Shown one piece after another: positions 16,209 to 28,034 of a stretch of 64,000 bases of DNA (positions are counted from its first letter, which is position 1; each line of letters opens with the position of its first letter). Source of the DNA: JAVJUV01 sp040220415 (GTDB taxonomy: Bacteria > Pseudomonadota > Alphaproteobacteria > Rhodobacterales > Rhodobacteraceae); contig JAVJUV010000121.1 in the NCBI GenBank assembly GCA_040220415.1, positions 9,787 through 73,786 on the forward strand, read 5' to 3'. The translations under genes were made by a program, and so were the position numbers. The notes beneath the pieces were generated by a model. The model had not been told where the DNA came from, did no database searches, and saw only the letters and a program-made list of their open reading frames with translations.

Positions 16209-17384
16209 TCAACCCACCGGCACGCTTCGCATGGCCGATGCGTCCACGCCGCCCACGAATTTCTCATGGCACTGCAAGGCAAACCGGTCCGTCATCCCTG
16301 CGATATAATCCGACACGATCCGCGCCAGCGCGGTTTCGCCGTCCGCGTCCTCCACGTCCTTGCGCCATTGCTTCGGCAGGTTCCCAGGGTGCGCCATGAA
16401 AAACGGGAACAACTCCTCGATCACCTTCGTCACCTCGCTCCGCATCACCACGACCGTGGGGGCCCGGTACATGCGCTCGAACAGGAACTGCCGGATCACT
16501 TTCAGATCCTCGAACATCGGGTCCGAAAAGCGGATGATCTGGAACCCGGCGCGGCGGATGTCGTCTGCGGTCTTCGGCCCGATCTCCGACAGGCTCTCCT
16601 TCGCCACCCCGATCACGTCCTCGACCAGAACACCGAAGAACCGCCTCAGCGCCTCGTGCCGCCGGCGGTAATAGTTGAGACCCGGATACAGCTCGTCCAC
16701 CCGCGCGAAGCAGCCATCGAGGATCGGCATCTCGGCAAGTTCGTCGGTCGAAAACAGCTCGGCCCGCAGCCCGTCATGCAGGTCATGATGGTTATAGGCC
16801 ACGTCATCGCTGATCGCGGCGACCTGCGCCTCGGCACTTGCGTAGGTGTCCAGTTCCAGGTCGTGCAACTTCTGGTATTCGGCCAGCGCCCAGGGCAGTT
16901 CGCCGACAACGGGACCATTGTGCTTGGCGATCCCCTCAAGCGTTTCCCAGGTCAGGTTCAGCCCGTCGAACTGCGCGTAATGCCGCTCCAGCGCGGTCAC
17001 GATCCTGACCGCCTGCGCGTTGTGATCGAACCCGCCATAGGGCGCCATCAGCGCCGACAGCGCATCCTCGCCGGTGTGTCCGAAGGGCGGATGACCCAGA
17101 TCGTGCGCCAGTGCGACGGCCTCGGTCAGTTCCGCATTCAGCCCCAGGGCGCCCGAGATCGTGCGCGCCACCTGCGCAACCTCGATCGAATGGGTCAGCC
17201 GCGTGCGGAAGTAATCGCCCTCGTGTTCGATGAAGACCTGCGTCTTGTGCTTCAGCCGGCGGAAAGCGCTGGCGTGGATGATCCGGTCCCGGTCGCGCTG
17301 AAAGCACGAACGGAAGGTGCTCTCCTCCTCCGGATAGAGCCTGCCCCGGCTCTCGGCCGGATTCGATGCATAAGGCGCACGCAT
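16209..17384 (-). CDS. dgt: Deoxyguanosinetriphosphate triphosphohydrolase-like protein
   Basis: HD-domain dNTP triphosphohydrolase, 391 aa. Metal site residues: His65 in RLTHSIEVAQ, His94-Asp95 in ALAHDLGHPPFGHTGEDAL, and a later Asp in AISDDVAYNHHDLHDG. It also has RRLKHKTQVF near the N-terminus, typical of the dGTPase-like family. Start at ATG 17384; a TTG 30 bp upstream lacks a ribosome-binding site. Divergent from the Fe-S carrier gene. Members may hydrolyse several dNTPs, so strict dGTP specificity is not implied. Confidence 0.93.
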   Translation of the reverse strand: MRAPYASNPAESRGRLYPEEESTFRSCFQRDRDRIIHASAFRRLKHKTQVFIEHEGDYFRTRLTHSIEVAQVARTISGALGLNAELTEAVALAHDLGHPPFGHTGEDALSALMAPYGGFDHNAQAVRIVTALERHYAQFDGLNLTWETLEGIAKHNGPVVGELPWALAEYQKLHDLELDTYASAEAQVAAISDDVAYNHHDLHDGLRAELFSTDELAEMPILDGCFARVDELYPGLNYYRRRHEALRRFFGVLVEDVIGVAKESLSEIGPKTADDIRRAGFQIIRFSDPMFEDLKVIRQFLFERMYRAPTVVVMRSEVTKVIEELFPFFMAHPGNLPKQWRKDVEDADGETALARIVSDYIAGMTDRFALQCHEKFVGGVDASAMRSVPVG

Positions 17385-17461
17385 GTCCCTGCCCGTCTTG
17401 TTCGTCTGTCCCAAGGGTCATATATTGACGATAGCCCTGAATTGAAACGTCGGAGTCCATG

Positions 17462-17794
17462 ATGGACCTCAATATACCGCCCAAGGTCACCCCCCGCGCC
17501 TTCGCCCGGCTGGCCGAGATCAACGAGGCCACGGACGCGCCAAAGGCGTTGCGCGTCGCGGTCGAGGGCGGCGGATGCTCGGGCTTCCAATACAACATCG
17601 ATCTGGACGAACCCGCCGATGGCGATCTGGTGCTTGAAGGCGATGGACAGAAGGTCGTCGTCGACGAGGTCTCGCTGCCGTTTCTCGCGAACGCCGTCAT
17701 CGACTTCTCGGAAGAACTGATCGGCGCCCGCTTCGTGATCGAGAACCCGAACGCCACGTCCTCCTGCGGCTGCGGGACGAGCTTTTCGGTCTAG
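17462..17794 (+). CDS. A-type iron-sulfur cluster carrier (ErpA/IscA family)
   Basis: 110-aa Fe-S cluster scaffold or carrier with the three ligand cysteines Cys39 (GGGCSGFQY), Cys102 and Cys104 (SSCGCGTSF). Two tandem ATGs exist (17459 and 17462); the second is better spaced from GGAG. The gene is away from any suf or isc cluster and is divergent from dgt, as is common for ErpA-type carriers in alphaproteobacteria. ErpA versus IscA versus SufA cannot be separated reliably by eye. Confidence 0.92.
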   Translation: MDLNIPPKVTPRAFARLAEINEATDAPKALRVAVEGGGCSGFQYNIDLDEPADGDLVLEGDGQKVVVDEVSLPFLANAVIDFSEELIGARFVIENPNATSSCGCGTSFSV

Positions 17795-18027
17795 AACGCC
17801 GCCGGGTTCCGGGAACAACCGGTGTCCTGACGAATTGGCGTCGCCGTTGTGCCGTTCCGCACATGGGCTTGGGCGCACCGTATTCAGGATGGTGTGCCGT
17901 TCGCTGCTTGTCGGACCAATGCTTGTCGGCTCTGCCCTAAGAGCTCTGCAATGTTTGTGCCCGGGAGCGCCGGAGTGTAGCATCGGCGAAGGCCCAAGAT
18001 CATTGGCCCGGATGGAGTATTCGCGGC

Positions 18028-18558
18028 ATGGCGAAGTTCGTATTCGGAATGAACCTGTCGCTGGACGGCTACGTCGATCATCAGCACTTCGCGCCGGACC
18101 CCGTGCTCTTTCGCCACTGGATCCAGCAGGTGCAGGGCGCGACGGCAAGCATATACGGCCGTCGGATTTACGAGATCATGCGCTATTGGGAAGACGACCA
18201 GCCCGAGTGGACCAGCGATGAACGCGACTTCGCGACCGCGTGGCGGCGCCAGCCCAAGTGGGTCATTTCGCGGACGCTTGAGTCGGTCGGCCCGAACGCC
18301 ACCCTCGTATCAGAGGACATCGAGGCTGCGATACGAGGGCTGAAAGCCGAACTTGCGGGCGATGTCGACGTCTCTGGAACAATCCTGGCGCAAAGCCTGA
18401 CCGACCTGGATCTCATCGATGAATATCGGCTCTACTTTCATCCCGTTGTGCTGGGTCGCGGCACACCGTTCTTTGCCGGGCCCCGACCCCCACTCCGGCT
18501 TGTGGCCAGCGACCGGATCGGCGAAAACGTCATCAGGCTGATATACGTCCCCGCCTGA
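18028..18558 (+). CDS. Dihydrofolate reductase-fold protein (RibD C-terminal type)
   Basis: 176-aa protein with the RibD_C/DHFR-like fold: N-terminal MNLSLDGYVDH strand-turn, ASIYGRRIYEIMRYW, PKWVISRTLES, VDVSGTILAQSL and FHPVVLGRGTPFF. Such proteins bind NADPH but most have no known substrate; they are distinct from FolA, so a folate role should not be assumed. It stands alone behind a 233-bp intergenic region in which I see nothing notable. Confidence 0.85.
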   Translation: MAKFVFGMNLSLDGYVDHQHFAPDPVLFRHWIQQVQGATASIYGRRIYEIMRYWEDDQPEWTSDERDFATAWRRQPKWVISRTLESVGPNATLVSEDIEAAIRGLKAELAGDVDVSGTILAQSLTDLDLIDEYRLYFHPVVLGRGTPFFAGPRPPLRLVASDRIGENVIRLIYVPA

Positions 18559-18629
18559 TCGCCTGGCCGTTGCCGCCGCGCACCGGTTTCCGCTTTGACA
18601 AGCCCCCGCAAATCCCGTCATCTCGGCTC

Positions 18630-19409
18630 ATGAAAATCGCCACGTTCAACATCAACGGCATCAAGGCCCGGATCGAACCGCTTACCGACTGGCTTCGGAC
18701 CAGCGCGCCGGATGTCGCCGTTCTGCAGGAAATCAAGTCGATAGACCAGAACTTCCCGCGCGAGCACTTCGAGGACCTTGGCTACACCGTCGAAACCCAC
18801 GGTCAGAAAAGCTTCAACGGGGTTGCGATCCTGTCGAAACTGCCGCTGGAAGACGTCACTCGCGGGCTGCCCGGCGACGACGATGACGAACAGGCCCGAT
18901 GGATCGAGGCGACCGTGATCGGCGAGCGCCCGGTGCGCGTCTGCGGCCTTTACCTGCCCAACGGCAACCCCGCGCCGGGCCCCAAGTATGACTACAAGCT
19001 TTCCTGGATGAAACGCATGAAAGCCCGCGCGCAAGCCCTTCTTCTTGCGGAAGAACCGGCGATCATGTGCGGCGACTACAACGTCATTCCCCAGGACGAG
19101 GACGCCGCGCGACCGGAAGCCTGGCGCAAGGACGCGCTGGCCATGCAGCCGTCGCGCGACGCGTTCCGCGAGATCCTGAACCTGGGCTTCACCGACGCTT
19201 TGCGCGTCCGCACCCGGGCTCCCGGCCATTACACGTTCTGGGACTATCAGGCCAACGCCTTCGACCGTAACGACGGCATCCGTATCGACCACCATCTGCT
19301 GACCCCGCAGGCCGCCGATCTCCTGAACGATTGCTGGATCGAAGCAGAAGTGCGCGGGCGCGAGAAACCATCCGATCACGTGCCGATCTGGATCGATCTG
19401 GCCGCCTGA
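18630..19409 (+). CDS. xthA: Exodeoxyribonuclease III
   Basis: AP endonuclease and 3'-5' exonuclease of base-excision repair. 259 aa. Residues: MKIATFNINGIKAR at the start, metal ligand Glu34 in VLQEIKS, CGDYNVIPQDED and SDHVPIWIDL with the catalytic His near the end. Start at ATG 18630, since the protein begins exactly as the family does; upstream codons in frame are not conserved-looking. Confidence 0.95.
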   Translation: MKIATFNINGIKARIEPLTDWLRTSAPDVAVLQEIKSIDQNFPREHFEDLGYTVETHGQKSFNGVAILSKLPLEDVTRGLPGDDDDEQARWIEATVIGERPVRVCGLYLPNGNPAPGPKYDYKLSWMKRMKARAQALLLAEEPAIMCGDYNVIPQDEDAARPEAWRKDALAMQPSRDAFREILNLGFTDALRVRTRAPGHYTFWDYQANAFDRNDGIRIDHHLLTPQAADLLNDCWIEAEVRGREKPSDHVPIWIDLAA

Positions 19410-19525
19410 TATTGCATGACAACGCGGCAGATGCGTATCTCGGCAACGACCCGCCGCGGTCGGAACGCATGCCTTACTTCCGCCCAAGGCATTGTCTAGC
19501 CCTGTCATAAAGAAGGAGCAGACCG

Positions 19526-20008
19526 ATGTATCGTACATTTGCCCTCATTCTCGCCGCCGCCGCGGCTTTCCAGTTCACCGCCGACCCCGCCCTGGCCGGG
19601 AACGCCAAGAACTGTCCGCCGGGTCTGGCCAAAAAATCCCCCGCCTGCGTCCCGCCCGGACTTGCCAGGAAAGGCGTCACCGAACGCGATTACCGGGAAA
19701 TGCGGCGCGACGAGGACCGCTACCGCGAAGATGACTACGTCTACGACCGTTACCGGCGCGGTGATCGGTTGCCGCGCGACCGCTACGTGATCCTCGAAGA
19801 AGGCGACCGCGTGGTGTTCGAGGGCCGGGAGTACATCGTCGTAGACACCGACAACGGCACCGTCCTTCGCCGCGGCGACGACTGGTATCGTCTGCCGCGG
19901 TACGACGACAGCCAGTATGTCCGCATCGGCGATCAGATCCTGCGCGTCGACCGCGAGACGAAACAGGTCATCGAACTGATCGAGCTGGTCGACCTGATCC
20001 TTGGCTGA
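19526..20008 (+). CDS. Secreted protein of unknown function, RcnB-like layout
   Basis: 160 aa with a clear signal peptide ending at PALAG (cleavage about residue 24). The mature part starts with a Cys-containing segment NCPPGLAKKSPACVPPGLARKG, then an Arg/Asp/Tyr-rich zone (residues 50-85), then a compact beta-rich C-terminus ending ELIELVDLILG. AAGGAG sits just before the ATG. Architecture resembles periplasmic RcnB-like and similar proteins, but the function is unknown. Likely periplasmic. Confidence 0.75.
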   Translation: MYRTFALILAAAAAFQFTADPALAGNAKNCPPGLAKKSPACVPPGLARKGVTERDYREMRRDEDRYREDDYVYDRYRRGDRLPRDRYVILEEGDRVVFEGREYIVVDTDNGTVLRRGDDWYRLPRYDDSQYVRIGDQILRVDRETKQVIELIELVDLILG

Positions 20009-20066
20009 CCCGTCTTCCGCATGGTCACGGCACGTGCTAGCTTTCCCTGAAAGGGAGGGCACGGCC

Positions 20067-20459
20067 ATGAAAGTCAACGGTTTCAGTCACGTAAACGTTC
20101 GGACATCCCGGCTCGACGAGATGATCGCCTGGTACGACGATATCCTCGACATGCGCCCGGGTCCCCGCCCCGACTTCGCTTTCGGCGGCGCCTGGCTCTA
20201 TGTGGGCGACAACCCTTTCATCCACCTGGTCGAAGTGCCCACCGAGCCGCAGACGAAAGAGCCGAAGATCGAGCACTATGCCTTCGATGCGACGGGCATG
20301 GCCGAGTTCGCCGCCAAACTGGACGCGCGGGGCATCGCCTATACGGTCGATCCGGTGCCGGGCTTCCCGCTTGTGCAGATCAACTGCCACGATCCCGACG
20401 GCAACCACATTCACATCGACTTCAGCCGCGACGACGCCGAGGCCGCCGGTCTCGCCTGA
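20067..20459 (+). CDS. VOC (glyoxalase/bleomycin resistance) family protein
   Basis: 130 aa with the paired beta-alpha-beta-beta-beta units of the vicinal oxygen chelate fold: FSHVNVRTSRLDEMIAWYDDIL, IHLVEVP, IEHYAFDATGMAEFAAKL and HDPDGNHIHIDF. Potential metal ligands are His8, Glu56, His70 and Asp118; the last position is Glu in classical glyoxalases. GGGAGG precedes the ATG. Substrate unknown. Other in-frame upstream codons would lie within the previous gene's end. Confidence 0.88.
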   Translation: MKVNGFSHVNVRTSRLDEMIAWYDDILDMRPGPRPDFAFGGAWLYVGDNPFIHLVEVPTEPQTKEPKIEHYAFDATGMAEFAAKLDARGIAYTVDPVPGFPLVQINCHDPDGNHIHIDFSRDDAEAAGLA

Positions 20460-20472
20460 CGGCACCGCCCGG

Positions 20473-21366
20473 TCACAGCCTCAGAACCCGCGCCAGGGTG
20501 TCGGCGTTCTCGCGCACCGCCTTGCGCCCGGCCTCGATGGCTTCGTCGGCACGGTGAAACTCCAGAACCGACATGTCCATCAGGTGCGCGTCCAGCAGGA
20601 TATGCGGCGGGTCTCCGGCCAGTCGGCTGCGGCGGATATGATCGGTCATGATCTCGATAGAAGCGGACAGAACATCCAGATAATCCGGTGCTTTCTGTTC
20701 CGGCCCTTCCGGGTTGACGATCGACCGCAGCGTTTCGGGCAACCGTTCGCGCCAGTCCCACAGGTCATGGCTCCCGGCCGCCTCGCGTTCAGCCCAGAAC
20801 GTGCGGTCCAGACGGCCGCTCGGGTTGACCGCGATGACCACATCCGCACCAAGCACGCGGCAGGCCGACACCGGCACCGGGTTGGTCAGGCCGCCATCCA
20901 GCATCCAGCGGCCGTTTATCCGGACCGGGCCAAGTATCCCCGGAAGCGATACCGAAGCGCGCACTGACCGGGCCACATTGCCCTGCGTCAGCCATGCCTC
21001 GCGGCCCGTGGCCATGTCCGTCGCCACAAGGGCAAGCGGAACGGGAAGATCCTCGATGTTCGCCGGCATGTCGAAGCCCGCGATGACGTTGATGATTTCT
21101 TCGCCCTCGAACAGGCCCCCCGACGACAGGCGCAGATCGAGCAGTCCGAAGAACCGTCGGGCCGTGAGTTTGCGCGCCCAGTCCTCGAGCGCGTCCAGCG
21201 CACCGCCGGCATGAACCGCGCCGACGACAGCACCCATCGACGCGCCGGCGATCACGTCGGGCCGGACGCCCATCGCGTCAAGTTCGCGCAGCACGCCGAT
21301 ATGACACCAGCCGCGCGCGCCGCCGCTGCCCAGGGCGATCCCCAGCTTGATATCCTCTCGCTTCAC
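20473..21366 (-). CDS. Patatin-like phospholipase (RssA type)
   Basis: 297-aa predicted serine lipase with a Ser-Asp dyad: oxyanion motif GSGGARG (13-19), nucleophile Ser43 in GASMG and Asp157 in DGG. LTQGNVARSVRASVSLPGI is typical of RssA/NTE-like bacterial proteins. No membrane segment, so cytosolic or peripheral. Substrate unknown. The 266-bp stretch between its start and uvrA contains no convincing gene. Confidence 0.88.
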   Translation of the reverse strand: MKREDIKLGIALGSGGARGWCHIGVLRELDAMGVRPDVIAGASMGAVVGAVHAGGALDALEDWARKLTARRFFGLLDLRLSSGGLFEGEEIINVIAGFDMPANIEDLPVPLALVATDMATGREAWLTQGNVARSVRASVSLPGILGPVRINGRWMLDGGLTNPVPVSACRVLGADVVIAVNPSGRLDRTFWAEREAAGSHDLWDWRERLPETLRSIVNPEGPEQKAPDYLDVLSASIEIMTDHIRRSRLAGDPPHILLDAHLMDMSVLEFHRADEAIEAGRKAVRENADTLARVLRL

Positions 21367-21632
21367 CAGTTCACCCGATGTCCCTCAGACCAACAGAACG
21401 GACCCTATGCCACACGGTATCCGGGAAATCCGCATATCCAAACAGACAGGATCAAGCCGAAAATCCCATGATCGAGGTCAAGACTCCGGATTTCGAGCGT
21501 CACAAGACGTCAAGAAAGACGCAGCCACAGGGGCCGCCATGCCGCCCGGAAACACGAGAGGCGAATTGCACGGCGTCTTTGGCGCATCGATGGTGAATGT
21601 CTTCACCGCCCTGCCGGGCAAGGGCTGATGCC

Positions 21633-24491
<2,859 letters not shown>

Positions 24492-24554
24492 GAATACCTC
24501 TCGACAGCCCAGTGAGAAATAGCGGGATGGCAGCCAGACTCAATGGGGTGAAAA

Positions 24555-24569
24555 GAACATTACATGAAC
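24555..24569 (-). promoter_or_regulatory. LexA-type SOS box upstream of uvrA
   Basis: GAACATTACATGAAC, i.e. GAAC-N7-GAAC (GTTC-N7-GTTC on the uvrA strand), the direct-repeat LexA site described for Rhodobacter and other alphaproteobacteria. It overlaps a candidate promoter on the minus strand (GTGACG, 17 bp, TAATGT). Position and match argue for LexA control of uvrA. Confidence 0.8.
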
Positions 24570-24745
24570 ATTAACGCTCCGTCACGGGCTTTTGGCCACT
24601 TTCCTGTGGATAAGCGGCCAGAAGGCGGACGGCCCGGGACATAACCGTGTTTCCGGCAAAACTTCGCCTACTCCGGCTGCCTTCCGGATCGAAGGGAACC
24701 CCTGGCCCGGAACGTAGTTGTTTCCCCAGCAAGAGGAGTACCGAA

Positions 24746-24991
24746 ATGAAAAAGATTCTGTTCGTTATCCCGCTCGTGCTGGCTACGGCCGCCTGCGACA
24801 CGCGAACCGGCAATGTCCTCGGCGGAGCCGCCATCGGAGCGGCCGTTCACGATGAAGACCGGCTCGAAGGCGCTGCCGTCGGCGCGGCCTCCGGTCTGGT
24901 GGTGTCCGCAGTCCAGGAATCGACCAACACCTGCCGCTACCGCAACACCCGCACCGGAGAGGTCTTCACCGCTCCCTGCGGCTCGTACTGA
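24746..24991 (+). CDS. Small glycine-zipper lipoprotein
   Basis: 81-aa protein with a lipobox ATAAC, so Cys17 should be lipidated. The mature part begins DTRTGN, followed by a glycine-zipper stretch (GGAAIGAAV, GAAVGAASG) and ends with two cysteines in NTCRYRNTRTGEVFTAPCGSY, which might form a disulfide. AGAGGAG lies 7-9 nt before the ATG. Resembles small OsmB/SlyB-like envelope lipoproteins by composition only. Divergent from uvrA. Confidence 0.78.
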   Translation: MKKILFVIPLVLATAACDTRTGNVLGGAAIGAAVHDEDRLEGAAVGAASGLVVSAVQESTNTCRYRNTRTGEVFTAPCGSY

Positions 24992-25026
24992 CACGGGCGC
25001 CGCGCGACTGAACCGCAGAGAAACGC

Positions 25027-25054
25027 ACGCCCTCGCAGGTTCCTGCGGGGGCGT
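25027..25054. terminator. GC-rich hairpin between convergent genes
   Basis: Near-perfect 12-bp stem (ACGCCCTCGCAG against CTGCGGGGGCGT, one T-G pair) closing a four-base loop, between the lipoprotein gene and pepT, which converge here. There is no T-tract on either side, so it may be a rho-assisted or 3'-protecting hairpin rather than a classical terminator. Confidence 0.55.
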
Positions 25055-25085
25055 CGTCGTCTGAACTCGGGGCGCGTCGCTCCCT

Positions 25086-26324
25086 TTACCGGGCGTCGGC
25101 CGCGCGCTCGGCGATGCGCAGACATAGGGCCGTTGCCTGCGCCATGTCCTGCACGGATATCCATTCCAGCGGGCCGTGCAGGTTCTGCATTCCCGTGAAC
25201 AGGTTGGGACAAGGCACGCCCATCTCGGTCAGGCGCGAGCCATCCGTCCCGCCGCGGATCGGCACCGACACCTCGGCGATACCAAGATCGTCGAGTGCCG
25301 CGCGCGCAAGGTCCACCGGCGACATGTCCTTTTCCAGCCAGTAACGCATGTTGCGGTACTGCGGCGTGATCGTGCAGTCGATTTCGGCACGCGGCTCGGT
25401 GGCGGCGATGGTCTCGCAGACCCGGCGCAAGAGCGCGCCCTTGGCTTCCAGTCCCGCCAGTTCGAAATCGCGAAGGATAAAGCGCAATTCGATCTCCGCG
25501 GCGCTGCCCTTCATGTCGACCGCATGGATGAACCCCTGATGACCATCGGTCGTCTCGGGCGTCAACGTGGCCTGAGGCAACGTATCGACGATCTTCGAGG
25601 CGAGATGAATGGCGTTGACCAGCTTGTCTTTCGCGGTGCCGGGATGGATGGAAACGCCCTTGACCGTCACGACGGCGAAATCTGCCGAGAAGGTCTCGTA
25701 GACGATCTCTCCCACGTCGCCGCCATCGAGGGTGTATGCGAAATCCACGCCCAGATCCGCCGGCAGCCGCGCGTCCACGCCCCGGCCGATCTCCTCGTCC
25801 GGTGTAAAGGCCACGCGAATCGTGGGCCGCTCGATCTGCGGGTTCTCCAGCAGATGCCGCGCGGCGGTCATGATGATGGCGATCCCGGCCTTGTCGTCGG
25901 CTCCAAGCAGGGTCAGCCCGGATGCCGTGACGATATCGTGTCCGACTTTCCCCGCCAGATAGGGAAACTCCTCGGGCGAAAGAACCAGCTCCGGATTGTC
26001 GGGAAACGTGATCGCCCCGCCGTTGTATCCCTCCAGCACCCTTGGCTTGACGCCCCTGGCGTTGAACTGCGGCGCAGTATCGACATGCGCCAGAAACCCG
26101 ATGACGGGCCCGTCCACTGTTCCGGGAATCGTCGCGATCACGGTGCCATAGTCGGTCTTCGTCACCTCGGCAGCGCCGATAGCGGTCAACTCCTCGACCA
26201 GAAGGTCCAGCATGTCATGCTGGCATTCGGTCGACGGGGCGCTCGGGCTGTCCATATCCGACTGGCTGTCGATCGCGCAGTATCGGACGAGACGCGTTTT
26301 CAATTCGGTATTGAACCGGGTCAT
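25086..26324 (-). CDS. pepT: Peptidase T (aminotripeptidase)
   Basis: Zinc-dependent M20 family tripeptide aminopeptidase, 412 aa, standard length. Metal-site segments in order: AHVDTA, GADDKAGIA, TPDEEIGRG with the catalytic Glu, YTLDGGDVGEI and NLHGPLEWI. N-terminus DSQSDMDSPSAPSTECQ matches PepT. Cytoplasmic. Transcribed alone, or with lpdA, which ends 122 bp upstream on the same strand. Confidence 0.95.
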   Translation of the reverse strand: MTRFNTELKTRLVRYCAIDSQSDMDSPSAPSTECQHDMLDLLVEELTAIGAAEVTKTDYGTVIATIPGTVDGPVIGFLAHVDTAPQFNARGVKPRVLEGYNGGAITFPDNPELVLSPEEFPYLAGKVGHDIVTASGLTLLGADDKAGIAIIMTAARHLLENPQIERPTIRVAFTPDEEIGRGVDARLPADLGVDFAYTLDGGDVGEIVYETFSADFAVVTVKGVSIHPGTAKDKLVNAIHLASKIVDTLPQATLTPETTDGHQGFIHAVDMKGSAAEIELRFILRDFELAGLEAKGALLRRVCETIAATEPRAEIDCTITPQYRNMRYWLEKDMSPVDLARAALDDLGIAEVSVPIRGGTDGSRLTEMGVPCPNLFTGMQNLHGPLEWISVQDMAQATALCLRIAERAADAR

Positions 26325-26446
26325 GGAAACTCCCTGGATGCGTTCCGTGAAGGGGCATCACCACCGCCGAAGTGTCAAGCATGACCCGAAGACCCCGTCA
26401 GGGACGCGGCCATTTGGGACAGCAGCCCGCGTCCGAGAAATCGGGA

Positions 26447-27844
26447 TCAGATGTGGATCACCCGGTCATACGCGTCCAGCACACTCTCGTGCATCATCTC
26501 GCTCAGCGTCGGGTGCGGAAAGACCGATTCCATCAGGTCTTCTTCCGTCGTCTCCAACTGGCGGCCGATGACATAGCCCTGGATCAGTTCGGTCACTTCC
26601 GCCCCGATCATGTGAGCGCCCAGCAACTCGCCCGTCTTGGCATCGAACACCGTCTTGACCAGACCTTCGGGTTCGCCCAGGGCGATAGCCTTGCCGTTGC
26701 CGATGAAGGGGAAGCGCCCGACCTTGACGTCGAAGCCCAACTCCTTCGCCTTGGCCTCGGTATATCCGACGCTGGCGACCTGCGGATGGCAATAGGTGCA
26801 CCCCGCGATGCTGGTCGGCTTGACCGGATGCACCTTGTTCTTGCCCGCGATCAACTCGGCAACCATGACGCCCTCGTGCGACGCCTTGTGGGCCAGCCAG
26901 GGCGCACCGGCGATATCGCCGATGGCATAAAGCCCTTCGACGCCGGTCCGGCAGTATTCATCCGTCACCACGTGGGTCCGATCGACCTTGACGCCCAGTT
27001 TCTCCAGGCCCAGCCCCTCGACATTGCCGACGATGCCGACAGCCGAGATCACCGAATCGAATTCGTGCTTTTCGACCTTGCCGCCGACCTCGATATGCGC
27101 GGTCACCTTGTCCTTGGCGCGGTCCAGCGACTTCACCACCGCCTTCTGCATGATCTTCATGCCCTGCTTCTCGAACGCCTTCTTCGCGAAGGCGCTGATC
27201 TCGGCATCCTCCACCGGCAGGATCCGGTCCATCACCTCGACCACGGTCGTATCGGCCCCCAGCGTATTGTAGAAACTGGCGAACTCGATCCCGATCGCGC
27301 CCGAGCCGATCACCAGCAGCTTCTTCGGCATGTGCGGCGGCTGAAGCGCGTGCTTGTAGGTCCAGACCCGCTCGCCGTCGGCCTCCAGCCCCGGCAACTC
27401 TCGCGCCCGCGCACCGGTGGCCAGGATGATGTTCTTGGCCGTCAGTTCCTCGGTGCCCTTCTCGGTCTTGACGCTGACCTTGCCCTTCGCCGAAAGCGTC
27501 GCCTCGCCCATGACGACCTCGACCTTGTTCTTCTTCATCAGGTGGCCGACGCCCGAGTTCAGCTGCTTCGCCACACCCCGCGACCGCTTGACCACGGCAT
27601 CGAGGTCATACCCGATCCCCTCGGCCTTCAGCCCGAACTCCTTGGCCCGGTGCATCAGGTGGAACACCTCGGACGACCGCAGCATCGCCTTCGTCGGGAT
27701 ACAGCCCCAGTTCAGGCAGATGCCGCCCATGTGCTCGCGCTCGACGATGACGGTCTTCAGACCCAGCTGGCTTGCCCGGATCGCGGCGACATACCCGCCG
27801 GGACCGGCACCGATCACGATAACGTCGAAGGTCTTTGCGACCAT
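26447..27844 (-). CDS. lpdA: Dihydrolipoyl dehydrogenase
   Basis: E3 flavoprotein (465 aa) that reoxidises lipoyl groups of 2-oxoacid dehydrogenases. FAD fold GAGPGGYVAA at residues 12-21, redox disulfide Cys43/Cys48 in GGICLNWGCIPTK, NAD fold GSGAIGIEFASFY and catalytic dimer-interface segment FPHPTLSEMMHES. No E1 or E2 gene lies nearby, so which complex it serves (pyruvate, 2-oxoglutarate or branched-chain) is undetermined. Confidence 0.95.
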   Translation of the reverse strand: MVAKTFDVIVIGAGPGGYVAAIRASQLGLKTVIVEREHMGGICLNWGCIPTKAMLRSSEVFHLMHRAKEFGLKAEGIGYDLDAVVKRSRGVAKQLNSGVGHLMKKNKVEVVMGEATLSAKGKVSVKTEKGTEELTAKNIILATGARARELPGLEADGERVWTYKHALQPPHMPKKLLVIGSGAIGIEFASFYNTLGADTTVVEVMDRILPVEDAEISAFAKKAFEKQGMKIMQKAVVKSLDRAKDKVTAHIEVGGKVEKHEFDSVISAVGIVGNVEGLGLEKLGVKVDRTHVVTDEYCRTGVEGLYAIGDIAGAPWLAHKASHEGVMVAELIAGKNKVHPVKPTSIAGCTYCHPQVASVGYTEAKAKELGFDVKVGRFPFIGNGKAIALGEPEGLVKTVFDAKTGELLGAHMIGAEVTELIQGYVIGRQLETTEEDLMESVFPHPTLSEMMHESVLDAYDRVIHI

Positions 27845-28034
27845 GGAATCCTCCCGCCAGAAATTTGTTAGACGTTAAACTATCTGCCACAACGCAGAGC
27901 CGAAGTCACCAGCAAGGCGTTGACGCTGCGGAATAGCCGCTATGCTGTCCGATTGGGCCGCGAATGCCGGCATCCCTCGGTTCCATCTTGCCCCAAAAGC
28001 CATTATGAAAATCCAAAAGACCGGGTGAGGCGAT

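Noticed and set aside
21469..21596. A 42-codon frame beginning MIEVKTPDFE between patatin and uvrA genes
   Set aside because: No ribosome-binding site and a random-looking C-terminal half; insufficient support.
24695..24720. GGAAC-N17-GTT resembling an EcfG general-stress promoter before the small lipoprotein
   Set aside because: The -10 part does not match CGTT, and as far as I recall EcfG is rare in Rhodobacterales; a second GGAAC nearby makes chance likely.
27920..27946. TTGACG/TATGCT as a promoter for the TPR-sulfotransferase gene
   Set aside because: The spacer is only 15 bp, too short for a confident sigma-70 call.
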